DNA of 64,000 nucleotides, from NCBI GenBank assembly GCA_022478985.1, contig JAKSZP010017375.1:1-64000 (forward strand). The letters are read 5' to 3'. Shown here in pieces: positions 35,168-45,689 of this stretch; positions within the stretch are counted from its first letter, which is position 1; every line of letters starts with the position of its first letter. Both the position numbers and the translations under genes were made by a program. The DNA is from Massospora cicadina. Its lineage: Eukaryota; Entomophthoromycota; Entomophthoromycetes; Entomophthorales; Entomophthoraceae. Below the pieces are notes generated by a model. That model was not told where the DNA came from, ran no database searches, and worked only from the letters and a program-made list of their open reading frames with translations.

Positions 35168-36224
35168 TGTCACAAAATTGACCATGGGCTCTGCTGGTGT
35201 GCCAGGCCAACCAGTATAAAGACTGGTTAGCCCTTTGCTGTTTCACCTTTATTGGCGTACTAACCCCTACAAGTCCACGTCCAACCCACCAAACAACCAC
35301 CAACGGCTTTGCCTTAACCCCAGGTGTCCTGATTGTGTGCCCCAGCAAGTCCTGCCCCATCCTGGGCAGCTCAGGCACTTCCGCACTGCCCCACCCTCAT
35401 GACCATTCACTAACCTATCTGGGCATGCCCCAGCGATTCCATCCCCCATCTTGGGTGGCTATGGCACTCCTGTGCTGCACCCCACAAGGTTGGCAGCCAG
35501 TCAGCGCATCCACTGGTAGCCAGCTGGCCAGGTTCTCACCAGTTCCTCATAGGGAGGAGTCATGGGAGCTGGCAGCGACAGCCACTCCAGGTGATCATCC
35601 GCGCCTATTGGGGATCTCCTATCCCATCTACTCCTACTCTAGCTGACGAACCACTATCAAATAAAATTAAGATGGGTGCAAGAGAGATGTTTATTAGGAG
35701 GGAAGGAACGAAATTGGATACTACTTCTTGGCTACTGCGCTCAAGTACTCTTTGTCTAACAACACCAGAAAACCCTGCGGCCACTTGACGCCAGAACTCT
35801 ATCAGATTGTCAACTTCAACATTAATACATAATAGCAATTCCCTCCACATCTGCTCATCTGATTTAGAATATTAATATTAGGTCAATCCATCCTCAGCAT
35901 AAATTGCTAGTCAATTGTATAAAACTCATATTAATTTAAACAAACATTAAGCATCCTTGGCATGAGTTTACGGTGCTCCAAATTAGTCAGCAAAACCATT
36001 TTCTGATGTTTCATAATGGATTCATTGTCTTTCACCAGAAACTCCCACAACGATCTTTAAAATGGCATTTTGGAAGCAAACGCAGCTTCTAGTAAACCTA
36101 AACTCAATTAAATTATAACATTAAATAGTACCAGACTAGGCAATTAGTTGGCAATTACGCCCAACTAACAGGCACTCCTAAACCTGATACTATTGAAAGG
36201 AATCATATGGTAAAAATTTTGACA
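35168..36224 (-). repeat. 5' LTR of element F (1057 bp)
   Basis: Plus-strand ends are TGTCACAAAATT and AATTTTGACA. An antisense 149-codon frame (35197-35646) is open here and broken in the other LTR. That favours chance or a lost constraint over a maintained gene. Confidence 0.92.
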
Positions 36225-36387
36225 AGGGGGTTTTAAGGCGCGCTGCTCAAGATCTTCAAGACAGGATAAAGTGCTTGTGAGTTGCTTTTCCTGGGCAACT
36301 ATTCTTAATTCAGTTGGAAGGTGAAGAGTTGGAGGGTTATGCACTTTTGCAGCATCAATTTTTGGTTGATTTTTGTGGTGTACAGGG

Positions 36388-36406
36388 CCCCCTGTAGTGA
36401 GCTCCA
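36388..36406 (-). promoter_or_regulatory. Primer-binding site of element E1
   Basis: The plus strand reads CCCCCTGTAGTGAGCTCCA, one substitution from the common site. It sits 3 bases from the right LTR of E1. The stretch 36230-36387 between F and this site is the start of E1 gag. Confidence 0.82.
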
Positions 36407-36409
36407 CTT

Positions 36410-37161
36410 TGTGAGAATTCAGATTATTAGTTGCTCACTGGTGCTTGGACACTTTGAATTCCACAACCGATTTATATATAATAAGTATAAAAAACACTAA
36501 TGATCAAAAAAAGTGTTTTATAGGTTTTATTAGTGTTAGTGAGAGGAAAGGAAATGTGCCTTCTCAATATCTGACCATTCAGTATTTAAACTATATCAAG
36601 GGTCAGAGGAAATTCAATGATAATTTATAAATACCATAGGCTGATCCAAATTAAGAAATATGTAAAATTTAGCCTATCAAAGCTTGGAAAACTTGCTTCA
36701 TTTTGACTGCACAATAAATAGGGATTTATTGATAGTCAAGACATACCCATGAAGTACTGATTTAATAGATTTAGCCAAATTATCATCAGAGAAAATTTAT
36801 TGTACCCTGGGGGACCCCCACCATGCCTATGAAAGGGAATGGTCTCCACTTAGGTTTTTGCTTTTCACTAGTTGCAACTTGGGGAGAAACCTCTGATGGA
36901 CTCCCTATGTTCCTCCGTGTGGTTGAAGCAATTTTAATTCCTAACTTCGCACTATTTTCCCTTATCTCATTATTAATAGTGTTACTCCAATCAGTGGGGT
37001 AACACCGAGAATTGACCAAGGTTTTTTGACTGATAAAATTGTTTTTATTAAGAAAATCGCTCTTATTATCATTGCAAACTTGTAAATGTATGACATTTCC
37101 CCTTTTTGGCCTATTTTGACCCAAAACATTCTTTAATTTGAGCCGTGAGGGGAAATTTCCA
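36410..37161 (-). repeat. 5' LTR of element E1 (about 752 bp)
   Basis: It starts TGTGAGAATTC and aligns with 27114-27856. Its far end is altered: where other copies read GCAAATGTCTGACA it reads GGAAATTTCCA, so the right boundary is uncertain by several bases. The inverted repeat is at 36809-36847. Confidence 0.82.
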
Positions 37162-38270
37162 GCGATTATCAATGGGTACCAATTGTCTTCTTCCTCTATG
37201 ACAACATTAGACTCATTAGAGGTCACTAAACATTATTGAGGCAGTACAGGGATTTCATCATGAAGCGCTTCATCCTCCATGCCAACTACCATTTTTCGCC
37301 TTCTTGGTAGTCTCTTCCAACAAGTCTTAGCACTATGACAGAATACATTGCAATAAGTGCATCAAGGTCTAGGGTTTTTTGGTTCTTGACGATGTGGACT
37401 CAAAGACAGCTGGTAGAGGTGGATGTGGAGGACTTAGGATCAAAGACAAGTGCAGGAATTTCATTAAGAGCTTCCTTATTTCCTGGATACAGGTAAAATT
37501 GCTCTTCTGACGAATCATGTTCAATTGGACCTCAGAATAAAATTTTAACATGGAGTTTTTTGCAGTTATGGCTCATTAATGTAATATGATTAGTGGTCAC
37601 CAATGGTTGTGCTTAGGCATAGAATCGGATGGCAAACTCCACTTACTCCTCTCCTTTGTTTGGAAATTTGGCCATGAGCACCTGCTTCAGACTGGCAATA
37701 GTCTAATTGTCTCCAAACTCCTGGATTAGGCTATAAGGACTTGTTCCCAATTGTGACATTCATTTAAATAGGGAGTCATAATCTCCTGGGCTGTGCTATT
37801 CAGGAAGGGGTGGATGTGCTCCGCCTTCTGATAGTCGGAGGCCTCTACCATCAAGCACAAATAAGCTTACAGGAAGGAAGTTTTACTTTCCTGTACTTGA
37901 TATAATTTCTCCTTGATACTAGGCTTATAGTTAATCACAATAAGAGTGAAAAGAGTGTTGACTGCAAGGACTGAAGCAGGCTTAGTCTTTTGGTTTCCTC
38001 ATAGTTTCAAGGGGCCTGTTGATCCAATTTGTCATTTTAATCCTTCTAACTCATTCTGAATTTCATCAATGGCGGTTTATAGAGGTAACTAAGGCTTTAA
38101 GGGCAACTTGCTCCTTCAGAGCTTGAATTTGGTACATTTAAAGAACAGCTGACTCCCAAAGTTACCCAAGTGAGCTTTAAAACTGCGACAGGTTTGTTTG
38201 ATCTGGGTGTTTCAGTTTTATTGAGCTTGATAGATGTGCCAAAAAGATCCGTCTCATTTGTTGAGATTTT
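37162..38270 (-). pseudogene. Gag remnant of element G
   Basis: Minus-strand CCHC knuckle CTYCNVFCHSAKTC (about 37370-37320) is intact and is followed by a basic stretch (RRRK) and an acidic tail. Upstream, 37600-38150 has capsid-like words (for example FLNSTAQEIMTPYLN) in broken frames. It binds and packages element RNA. The 5' end fades into the F-like relic without a visible primer-binding site. Confidence 0.7.
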
Positions 38271-38284
38271 ACCACTCTCAATAA

Positions 38285-39610
38285 TAGGTAACTCTAGTGT
38301 GCCAGGTCAAACAGTATGAAGACTGCTAGCCCTTGCTTTTTACAATCATTGGCAAACTTTTCCTACAAATTTGCAGGGCAACTCACCAACCTAGCAAACC
38401 AACAACTTCTCCTTCTGAGGCTTGACCACTCATTATGGCTCAGAGGTCCTCTTTGTTGACTTGCCCAACAATTGTGATTCAACAGCCTCTATTGACTCCC
38501 TCAGGGTTTCTCCCCTTCAATCCTTCCAATCCTTCATTGTTGCTGCTAGTTGCCCAATTTCCAGTGGGGTTTCCATCTAGTTCAAGGTTATGAGTTGATT
38601 GCACTGACCACTCCAGGTTTTTAACCCAGCACCTAACCTCTGGGATTTTGAGTCTCACCTTAACAAGATAAGCTAACCACTGTAAACTCAAAACTTAATA
38701 AAGTTTGGCAAAAGAATATTATGTTTGAAATTTGAAGAATTTTTTATTAAGAGCTAGATCAAACTATTTATAGGCTTTACTTGCCTGTCCACATCATTGG
38801 CATTTATTGCCAGCATCGTCAGCACTCACTGGAAATTCTCCCTGCTTAGTATTCATCAGCACTCAAAGTGATACTCGTCATCCTCAAATGTCCTTGATTA
38901 TGTCAATCCTTGAAACGTCATATTACAAATTAATTAAATATATTGACATCCTCAGCATAAGTCACCACTATCAAATTAAACCAAAATGCTATCAGGGATT
39001 ATTCCTGATACTTTCACAAAATAGAAAAGCAATTTTAACTTAAACATTTAATACTAAATGGTACTTAACTTCAGCATAAGTCGCTGGTACAACAAATTAG
39101 ACAGCAAATACATAATCAGATGCTTGATAATGAATACTTCAGTTTTCTGCCAGAATTCATACAATCAACTTTACATGGAGTTGGCTTCAGGATAAGATTC
39201 TTATGAACTTAAATCTTTATAATTAATTAGTTTGACATCCTAATCATATGTCCCCAGTATCAAAATTCTTAAAAAACCTATCAGGATCATTTCCCAATAT
39301 TTTTGACGTCATATATAAGCAATTTGTCACCTTAATTAATAGTATTAATAATCTTGATATCCTCACTCTCAGTTGCCAGTGTCAAGACCCACCAATTTCC
39401 TATTGGGGATGATCCCCAATACTTTCTTGATTCTGCGTATCAAGACAGCTCAACCCAACCAAATGGGGAGCACAAATTGGGGTATTATCGTTAAATAGTG
39501 AATCAAATTTAGTTAACTAATTGGCAATCATCTTCAATTAATTATTATAATAATTTCGTTAATATGTGAGGAATATCACCTGTTTAAAAACCCAACAGAT
39601 ACTAACAATT
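38285..39610 (-). repeat. Diverged relic related to the F LTR
   Basis: The left part (about 38295-38470) aligns with the F LTR at GTGTGCCAGGYCAA, CAGTATGAAGACTG and the AACCCACCAAAC-like region. Further right, modules of the type GACATCCTCAGCATAAGTC recur at about 38943, 39070, 39233 and 39357. The F LTRs have counterparts (for example near 34715 and 35890). Termini and target duplications are not visible, and the orientation is inferred from F. Confidence 0.5.
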
Positions 39611-39738
39611 ATTTTTATCATTTTGATTATTTAACAATCTCCACCAAAAAGGTCAATCTATATTTCTGACATCTCTTGGATGGGGGTACCAAGGAATTTT
39701 CTGCCTATTGTCAATAATGTACTAAATCATGAGGTACC

Positions 39739-40800
39739 ATGACTTCTAGCTTGTTGTCTGTAGAGGAGCTCATGTCAATGGACTTATTAAAAGATGATCT
39801 GATTAAGCTGGGTTTTTTGTGATTTGTATCAGGTTATTCTTTTCCAAAATGTTCCAATACTGTTGCTTTAATTAATTGAGGGTAAAGCAAATCTTATTAA
39901 TTAGTGTCAATAACTTTTATACTTACAAGGAGAAAAATCTAACTTAACATTCAAATGATTGTATATTATAATGACTTTTAGGCTTATATTAAGATAGCTC
40001 CAATTAGAAATTATGTTGATCAAAAGGTTGATTATGGATAATTTGGTGATCAGACTTCCAAAAGGTATTAGTTCATATCCCCAAAAGCTTTTTATTTTAC
40101 CATACTTGAGGCATAATTGCCACAACTTTGAGAAATGAATTAATGGAAGTTCTGATTGATAGAATGTCAAATGCTACAGGTCAATGGATAGTAGTAAGGT
40201 TGTTATCCTACATCAGATGCCGAGTATTTTGATAGGAAGTCACTTGAATGCCATTCATTGACTAGGTTTATAGAATTACTAGCGATTAATGCCAAGGATA
40301 GTCAAGATAATAGTGCCAAAACTGATTCTAATGTTTTCTTTGATAGGTTGGCATCAAATTTCCATGATTCAAATTAATTTTATATGGGATTAATATCTAT
40401 ATAAAGCTACCTTGGTTTTGCATACTAGGCTACAAGTAGTTTAAAAACTATTGGAGACAACTATTGCCTAATTGAGTTTTAATACAATGCTAGCGTTTTT
40501 TCTGACCCATTTTTGGACCAAAGTTTTATTACTTTTCTAAACATTTAAGCTTTTTACATCTATCTAAACACCCGCATACATGTGCAGTCACCTCTTTACA
40601 ACAACCACTTTGACCTTAATGCCATCTATAGCCCTATAAAGAGTGGTTTTAAGAATCCTGTATTAGCCTGCATTTCTTTCACCATTCAATCTGCTGCAGG
40701 AATAATTTCGTCCATTGGTCAAATAAAACATAAGGATGTTACTTATGGTTTGGATAAAATGAAGGAATGCTGGTGGCAGAGTGGACTTGATTATTAAGTG
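39739..40800 (+). pseudogene. Decayed coding fragments of unknown identity
   Basis: Three open pieces follow on the plus strand. A short ATG frame at 39739 reads SLLSVEELMSMDLLKDDLIKL, loosely like the helix-turn pattern of SAP-type N-termini. A 59-codon frame at about 40200-40377 includes FIELLAINAKDSQDNSAK. A 71-codon ATG frame lies at 40582-40797. I recognise no family and cannot show that the pieces belong together. A minus-strand 87-codon frame at 39907-40170 is AT-driven and is not called. Confidence 0.3.
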
Positions 40801-42058
40801 AAGAATGGACAAATTTTAACCATTCAGTTAAAGTGTCTTTCTTAGAAGAGATAGAACAGTAGTTTTTTGGTATAGAATCTGGTTATTCATTTAATTTTGA
40901 CCGTTAAACTGAGGATAATAGACTGAAGAGCTACAAAATTTGATTTCCAGGTTTACTATGGATGTTGCTGGGAATAGGAAAACAATTGGGGCCTCAAAAG
41001 AGAAATAGACTCTTTAGGGATTTCATGTCTGGTAAATGTATTTTTCAAAATACTTTGTCATACTTTGGATTTTCGTTTGCATGGAATGTAAAGTAGCCCA
41101 TAACTTAGTCCTGTTCAGATTGTAACCTTTTTATTTGTGAGGTCCTTATGCTTCTCATTTGGGATATTTTAAATGAGATCATTATGCATTATTATTCTAG
41201 GATGGTTGACCTTGTGATAAATATACCACGCCAATTTGGAATAGGGAGTAAAGATATAGGAATGGAGGACAAAGACCAACTATTGGAGTAAAACCTTCCT
41301 AAACATAATCTGATAGACCAAGATGATATAACCTTGCTGATTTGCTAAGCTAGATTGAGGCATGGGCACAACTCTACATCTATTGCTAACTCTTTGCACA
41401 GAGATACTAGTTTCTTCCATGACCAGATTTAAACCTTATTTGTGATGGGCATATGTAGGACATTGTTCCCACTACACTAATACCCTTGAGCTCATTAGTT
41501 TAACATTTTTGCAAAATTCATAATGGGATTGCAAATCCTAACTTTATTAAAACTAACTGTAAGGTTCTCAGCTCCAGCCATTACACTGGATAGAATCTTC
41601 CACCCATCATAATAAAGAAGGACAATAACCTTAAACTCTGCCTCTCATCTTACTTAATGATTTAGAGAATATCCTAGATAAGATATTGGAGAAGCTGTCC
41701 CACCCTAATTGCCCACCCCAACCTCTAATGCAATTACAACCCTAAACTTACTTTCAATGTTGGGCTTAGCCCTAGTTTAGATAAAGCCTGGACTTAAGGT
41801 TTAAAATAACTAAAATTGATTTTGATTTAATTTATGTTGGTATTGACATCAATTTATATATATTATTTAATGTTTTTTTAGCTAAAGACCCAAAATCATT
41901 ACTATTAATTTATTGCTTAAAGTTTTTTGGTCCTAAGGCCTGGAATTATTTTTCTAAATCATCAATCAATATTTTATTCTGCATAAGGCCAAAAATCAGT
42001 AATAATATAAATTAAGCACTGAGCGATTTCCAATAATGATTTCAAGTTTACAACCCAG
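40801..42058. other. AT-rich stretch with nothing recognised
   Basis: There are no sustained frames, LTR ends, primer-binding sites or tRNA-like boxes in this 1.2 kb. Confidence 0.45.
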
Positions 42059-42071
42059 CAAATAAAATAAT

Positions 42072-42366
42072 ATAAATTTAAATTTAAACTTTTATTTGAG
42101 GTGGGTCGACCTGGGGACAGTACCGCATCAACTAGGGAAGTGAAGAAAATGGGAAAGGAGGATAAAACCTGAAAAACCTCCATGAACGGTGTATGATAGG
42201 CCAGGAACTCCATGGACCGCCTTTGCTATTTGCTATCTCAGTTCAGGGCATTGGTGCACATAACCAACACAGTCAAAATCGTCCCCTACCCAAAGTCCAT
42301 TACTGGGATCAAACTTAGGAGGCAGTGGTAGAGGGTCCATACTCTACCACTGGGGTATCCTCCCTT
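42072..42366 (-). mobile_element. SINE2: second tRNA-derived SINE, different head
   Basis: Read on the minus strand it starts GGGAGGATACC and has an A-box-like CCCAGTGGTAGAG and a B-box-like AGTTTGATCCC. A unique body follows. It ends CCCCAGGTCGACCCACCTCA with an AAATAAAA tail. Direct repeats CAAATAAAATAAT (42059-42071) and CAAATAAGATAAT (42367-42379) match at 12 of 13 positions. The head and body differ from SINE1 but the 3' end is related, so both probably used the same LINE. Confidence 0.8.
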
Positions 42367-42561
42367 CAAATAAGATAATCTCCCAGTTAGAGCTCTACTG
42401 GCTAACAAGATGATAATGCCTAACCAACTTAATATCATATTGATGTTAATCCTATGGCTGTATTCTGTTCTATACTCCTTTATACGCCCCATTAACCACA
42501 TTTATCACTTATTAAGCCTTACTATCTGTTGAGTACCTGATATCAGACACAGGAAACTATT

Positions 42562-43310
42562 TGTAATAATCCAGCCTGTTTATGCTCGCTGGTGCTTACA
42601 CCTCTGGATCCCACAAAGTTTTAATAAAATTTTAATAAATGAGCACTACTAAAAAACTTGGGTTTTATGTGTTTAAAGTTAGTAGTGAGGGGTAGATAGA
42701 AAAAGAACAAAACCCTCAATATCCAAACAATCCGTATTTAAAAAGTATCAATGGTCAGAGGGAATTTAATAGTATTTTTGGTATGGCTTGTGACTGTCCA
42801 AATTAGGAAATATGATAAAGTAGCCTATCAGAGCTCAGAACACTCACTTTGCCTGGGCTTTAAAAGAATGGGGAATTAATGGCAGGCATTGTGTACCTTT
42901 GCAGTAATGCTTTATTTAGCTTCAGCCAATCCCCATTAGCAGAAATTATCTATACCTTGGGAAACCCTACCTTACCTATAAAAGAAGCTGTCCCCATGTA
43001 GGTGCATGAAGGGACCTGGTGATGGCTAGGGGAGTTCCATTCGATGGATGCCCCAAGATCTGCGGTGTGGTCAGAGAAATCTGATTGCTTAACTTATCGG
43101 TTGTTGCCTTAGAATTTATCAAAATGTGTTACCCTGATTTGCAGATTCAACTAAGAATTGACCAAGGTCTTTTGGTTGACAATATCATTAGTATTATTAG
43201 ATTCATACTTAGAATCATTGGAAAATCGTAAATGGTCAACATTTCCCCTTATTGACTGGTTTTGACTTAAGACATTCTTTCTTTGTAGCTGAGAGGGCAA
43301 ATGTCTGACA
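42562..43310 (-). repeat. 3' LTR of element E2 (749 bp)
   Basis: It starts TGTAATAATCC and ends TGTCTGACA. A minus-strand polypurine tract (AAAGGGAGTGA, 43311-43321) abuts it. The inverted repeat at 42959-42995 is weaker here than in other copies. Confidence 0.9.
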
Positions 43311-43518
43311 TCACTCCCTTTAAGAATGTTGGGGGGAGAATAAAGCCAAAGGAAGAGGCCATCTACCTGATTGATGGTGATCCCAGTGGCCAGAGATTTT
43401 ATGGAATACTCATTACCTCTTTTATAGGTGATGGTGATGGGACCCTCCAAGATTGATCCAAGCTTACTGCTTCAAGATTGATGCGGTTATGTAGTATAAT
43501 ACCTTACTAGAAAATTGG
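43311..43518 (-). pseudogene. Integrase C-terminal tail of E2 (distal to D)
   Basis: The minus frame contains GPITITYKRGNEYSIKSLA and TGITINQVDGLF, matching E1 at about 28000-27880. It ends at the polypurine tract. Its upstream half lies on the other side of D, at 50876 onward. Confidence 0.85.
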
Positions 43519-43592
43519 TGTAATAAAATTGGCATAATTTTTAATATACACTGTAAAGGTTTTTGCATAGGGTTCATCCCACTGAGCAACAG

Positions 43593-44150
43593 TGTCATTG
43601 AAACGGCAGAAGAAGTTTAAACCAGCCTGCCGGTTGGGATTCATGAGCACCCAAAAAGCAAGCCAGAATGTCAGAGGCATTGCCAACAGAATGAAATTGT
43701 ATGGAGCCAGGCATTGCAAAATGATGATTTGTTGATGTAGGCCAATAGTGAGCATGATCCCAACAATGAGCCAGATTGAGCCCACCCCAGACCCTGAGGG
43801 TCTTGCTGCAGGGAGCGGGATCGCAGAGATGGTTTCAATGAGTTTATTGACATATGGGGTTGTTTTGACTAGGGAGTTAAGCTGATGGATTCTCGCTTCC
43901 AGATGGTGGATGTAGGGCCACAAAATCCCAATATACTATTGTCAGAAGTTCAGGATAGCAGGTTTAAATTGCCAGAAGTATCTGACTCACTGAATCCAAT
44001 TGATGATGGAGGGGGCCATAGTGACCATGAGTACCAGTAGAGCCCATCCAGTATACAGACTGACAGGCCACCAAGGAAAGGCCATCGGGGATATGGCCAG
44101 AATAAAATCAACACAATAAAAAATGATTAGTTTTTCGGCAAAATTTTAAT
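43593..44150 (-). pseudogene. Membrane-protein-like frame inside H2
   Basis: The minus-strand frame from about 43923 reads WPYIHHLEARIHQL, SIWLIVGIMLTIGL and LLAMPLTFWLAFWVL, then GLNFFCRF. Upstream, across two or three stops, come WALLVLMVTMAPSIINW and related words. It matches the H1 frame at similar positions and runs past the repeat end into the D LTR. At least three hydrophobic segments are predicted by eye. It is broken here, as in H1. Confidence 0.5.
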
Positions 44151-45023
44151 TGTAAAGGAAAAGGAAGAAAATTGACCAACAAGCTTCTCAGTGCAATGCA
44201 ACTGATTAAATAGTGGTCAATTGGGGTGGTAACAAGCTGGGATTGGGACCCTCAATTCTGACCTAACTGGTAAATTATTTGGGAATGGGCGGATTAGTTC
44301 ACTGGGAACTGACATCAAAAGATTTGGCGGTGGGCCATTTCATTGTTGATTCAACCTCAAATGTCTGAACCAAGGCTCAGCTACATTTCCAACAGTTGGT
44401 GTGATGGCGTTTGGCCCAATGAGCAGCAGGAATCCTCCAAGGCCACCACACTTAGAGGCGGGCCCATTTGGTTGGGAACAGGTTCAGGACGCCCAACCCA
44501 CCCATGCTCAGTCGCTGGGCTGTTCTTTTGGTCAGTGGTGTTGCATTGGGTACAATGCTCAAATTGCCAACATGGGGCTTTGAACACTCATTGATGGTGT
44601 CCAATTCTGTTGCCTGCCTGTTGATAATGATCCCTGACAATTTTGGGGGGGGTGATTTTTTTGATCATCATATTAACTGAATTGAAACTGTCAGGCAATC
44701 CAGCTAATAGATCACTCTTCATACTTATTTGACCATTTGTAATCTTAACATTGGGTTAATTGCCACTCAAATTAGTTCCAATTGATTTCATTTTGATGAT
44801 CTCAGAGCAGATTTCACTGATTCCTCACAACAGTTCTGCCAAGGTAGATGTGGATATTAGAGGCAGAATCTGAAGCGGAAGAGCTGTTACCCAGTGCTCA
44901 TCTACCACATGAGCGAGATCGCCCTGAGTAATGAGGGGTAAAGTCATCCTCTTTGGTGCCTTCTTGCTCAGGAATGGAAAAATGGCCCAATCAATGCCCA
45001 AAGGACTATCCCCAGGACTTACA
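43593..45023 (-). mobile_element. H2: solo LTR (1431 bp) inserted in the D 3' LTR
   Basis: Exact AACAG duplications lie at 43588-43592 and 45024-45028. The unoccupied site is kept in the D 5' LTR (about 50443-50448). Ends are TGTCATTG and CTTACA on the plus strand, so TG...CA on both strands. It aligns with H1 over its length in inverted orientation. It is the youngest insertion in the E2/D stack. Confidence 0.92.
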
Positions 45024-45689
45024 AACAGGACCACCAATATAACGATCATTGTCCACAAAACAACAGAATAAACGATTTAATAAATATGGACATTTGCTCC
45101 CGCCACACTCTTTTATTTAATATAATAAATACAGTGGATCTTCGCTGTTCTGCTTGCTCTAAACTATTAACAACCAACCCCCTCTTAATCATCTTATCTC
45201 ACCTATATTGTAGCGACTATGGATGGTGTCATTTCCATGGCTTAGTAATTTAATTAACCATATATCATTGGTTCTGGCAACTCTTAACTCGTTATTTTCA
45301 TGATTGCTTATTTGAAGTGATTTCCTAACAACCTAATATCACCTCATCTCGAGGCACTCAAATAATCAAAACTCATATCAACTATCCAGATTCCATCCAT
45401 TCCGCCATAATGACTTAGGGCTTATCATCCTGTCAAATCAGAATTGTTACATTACCCCCTTTAACTGGACGATAAGGCTCCTATTGCTTATACAATCAGA
45501 AGAACATTGCATGCACTCAGTTGATGATCTGACCACTATCAGGGCCTTGATAGTATATGCATCCATACCTGTCTTCTCAATAGCTTCAAATGGCCCAATC
45601 TAGATACTGACTAACTTGTGGTTCTTCCCAAACCCATGTTGATTGTGGAATAGAGCCTTGTCTCCATCTTTGAACTGTGCTAAGCCACT

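Larger units (their letters stand above)
33935..36224 (-). mobile_element. Element F: miniature non-autonomous LTR retrotransposon
   Basis: Two LTRs of 1060 bp (33935-34994) and 1057 bp (35168-36224) enclose only 173 bp. An exact duplication AGGGG lies at 33930-33934 and 36225-36229, and E2 shows the unoccupied site. The primer-binding site (35149-35166) next to the right LTR sets the minus orientation. A polypurine tract (minus strand AAGGGGAGGGCAA, 34995-35007) precedes the 3' LTR. There is no room for gag or pol, so it must have moved with borrowed proteins, plausibly those of the families sharing its primer-binding site. Confidence 0.93.
27114..37161 (-). mobile_element. Ty3/gypsy element E1 (family 2), inserted in G and carrying H1 and F
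   Basis: Two LTRs (743 and about 752 bp) enclose a minus-strand gag-pol interior. The primer-binding site (36388-36406) lies beside the right LTR, which sets the orientation. Two later insertions split gag: H1 (32206-33575) and F (33935-36224). The flanking pentamers are AAGAT on the left and GCGAT on the right, 3 of 5 matching, so the target duplication is not exact. G sequence lies on both sides, showing nesting. Confidence 0.88.
22410..38270 (-). mobile_element. Ty3/gypsy element G, truncated and split by E1 (family 2-like LTR)
   Basis: Minus-strand parts in order are gag (38150-37165), protease, RT/RNase H and integrase (about 27100-23640), and a partial 3' LTR (22410-22986). E1 was inserted between the G gag zinc knuckle and the G protease, so the two halves now lie 10 kb apart. 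The LTR aligns with the E1/E2 LTRs but lacks about 170 bp of the outer end. No 5' LTR or primer-binding site is visible beyond gag, where the F-like relic begins. It is clearly older than E1. Confidence 0.75.
43519..45451 (-). repeat. 3' LTR of element D, interrupted by H2
   Basis: The plus strand starts TGTAATAAAATTGGC and ends ATTGTTACA. The two parts, 43519-43592 and 45029-45451, align with 50375-50448 and 50449-50870. Confidence 0.93.

Noticed and set aside
35197..35646. A 149-codon gene inside the F LTR
   Set aside because: The frame is antisense to the element and broken in the partner LTR, so it is more likely fortuitous.
39907..40170. An 87-codon minus-strand gene
   Set aside because: The composition is dominated by Ile, Leu, Asn and Lys, as expected from AT-rich non-coding sequence, and no domain is visible.
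42280..42366. A true tRNA gene on the minus strand in SINE2
   Set aside because: There is an A-box-like and a B-box-like word, but the cloverleaf is degenerate and the 13-bp flanking repeats enclose the whole SINE.
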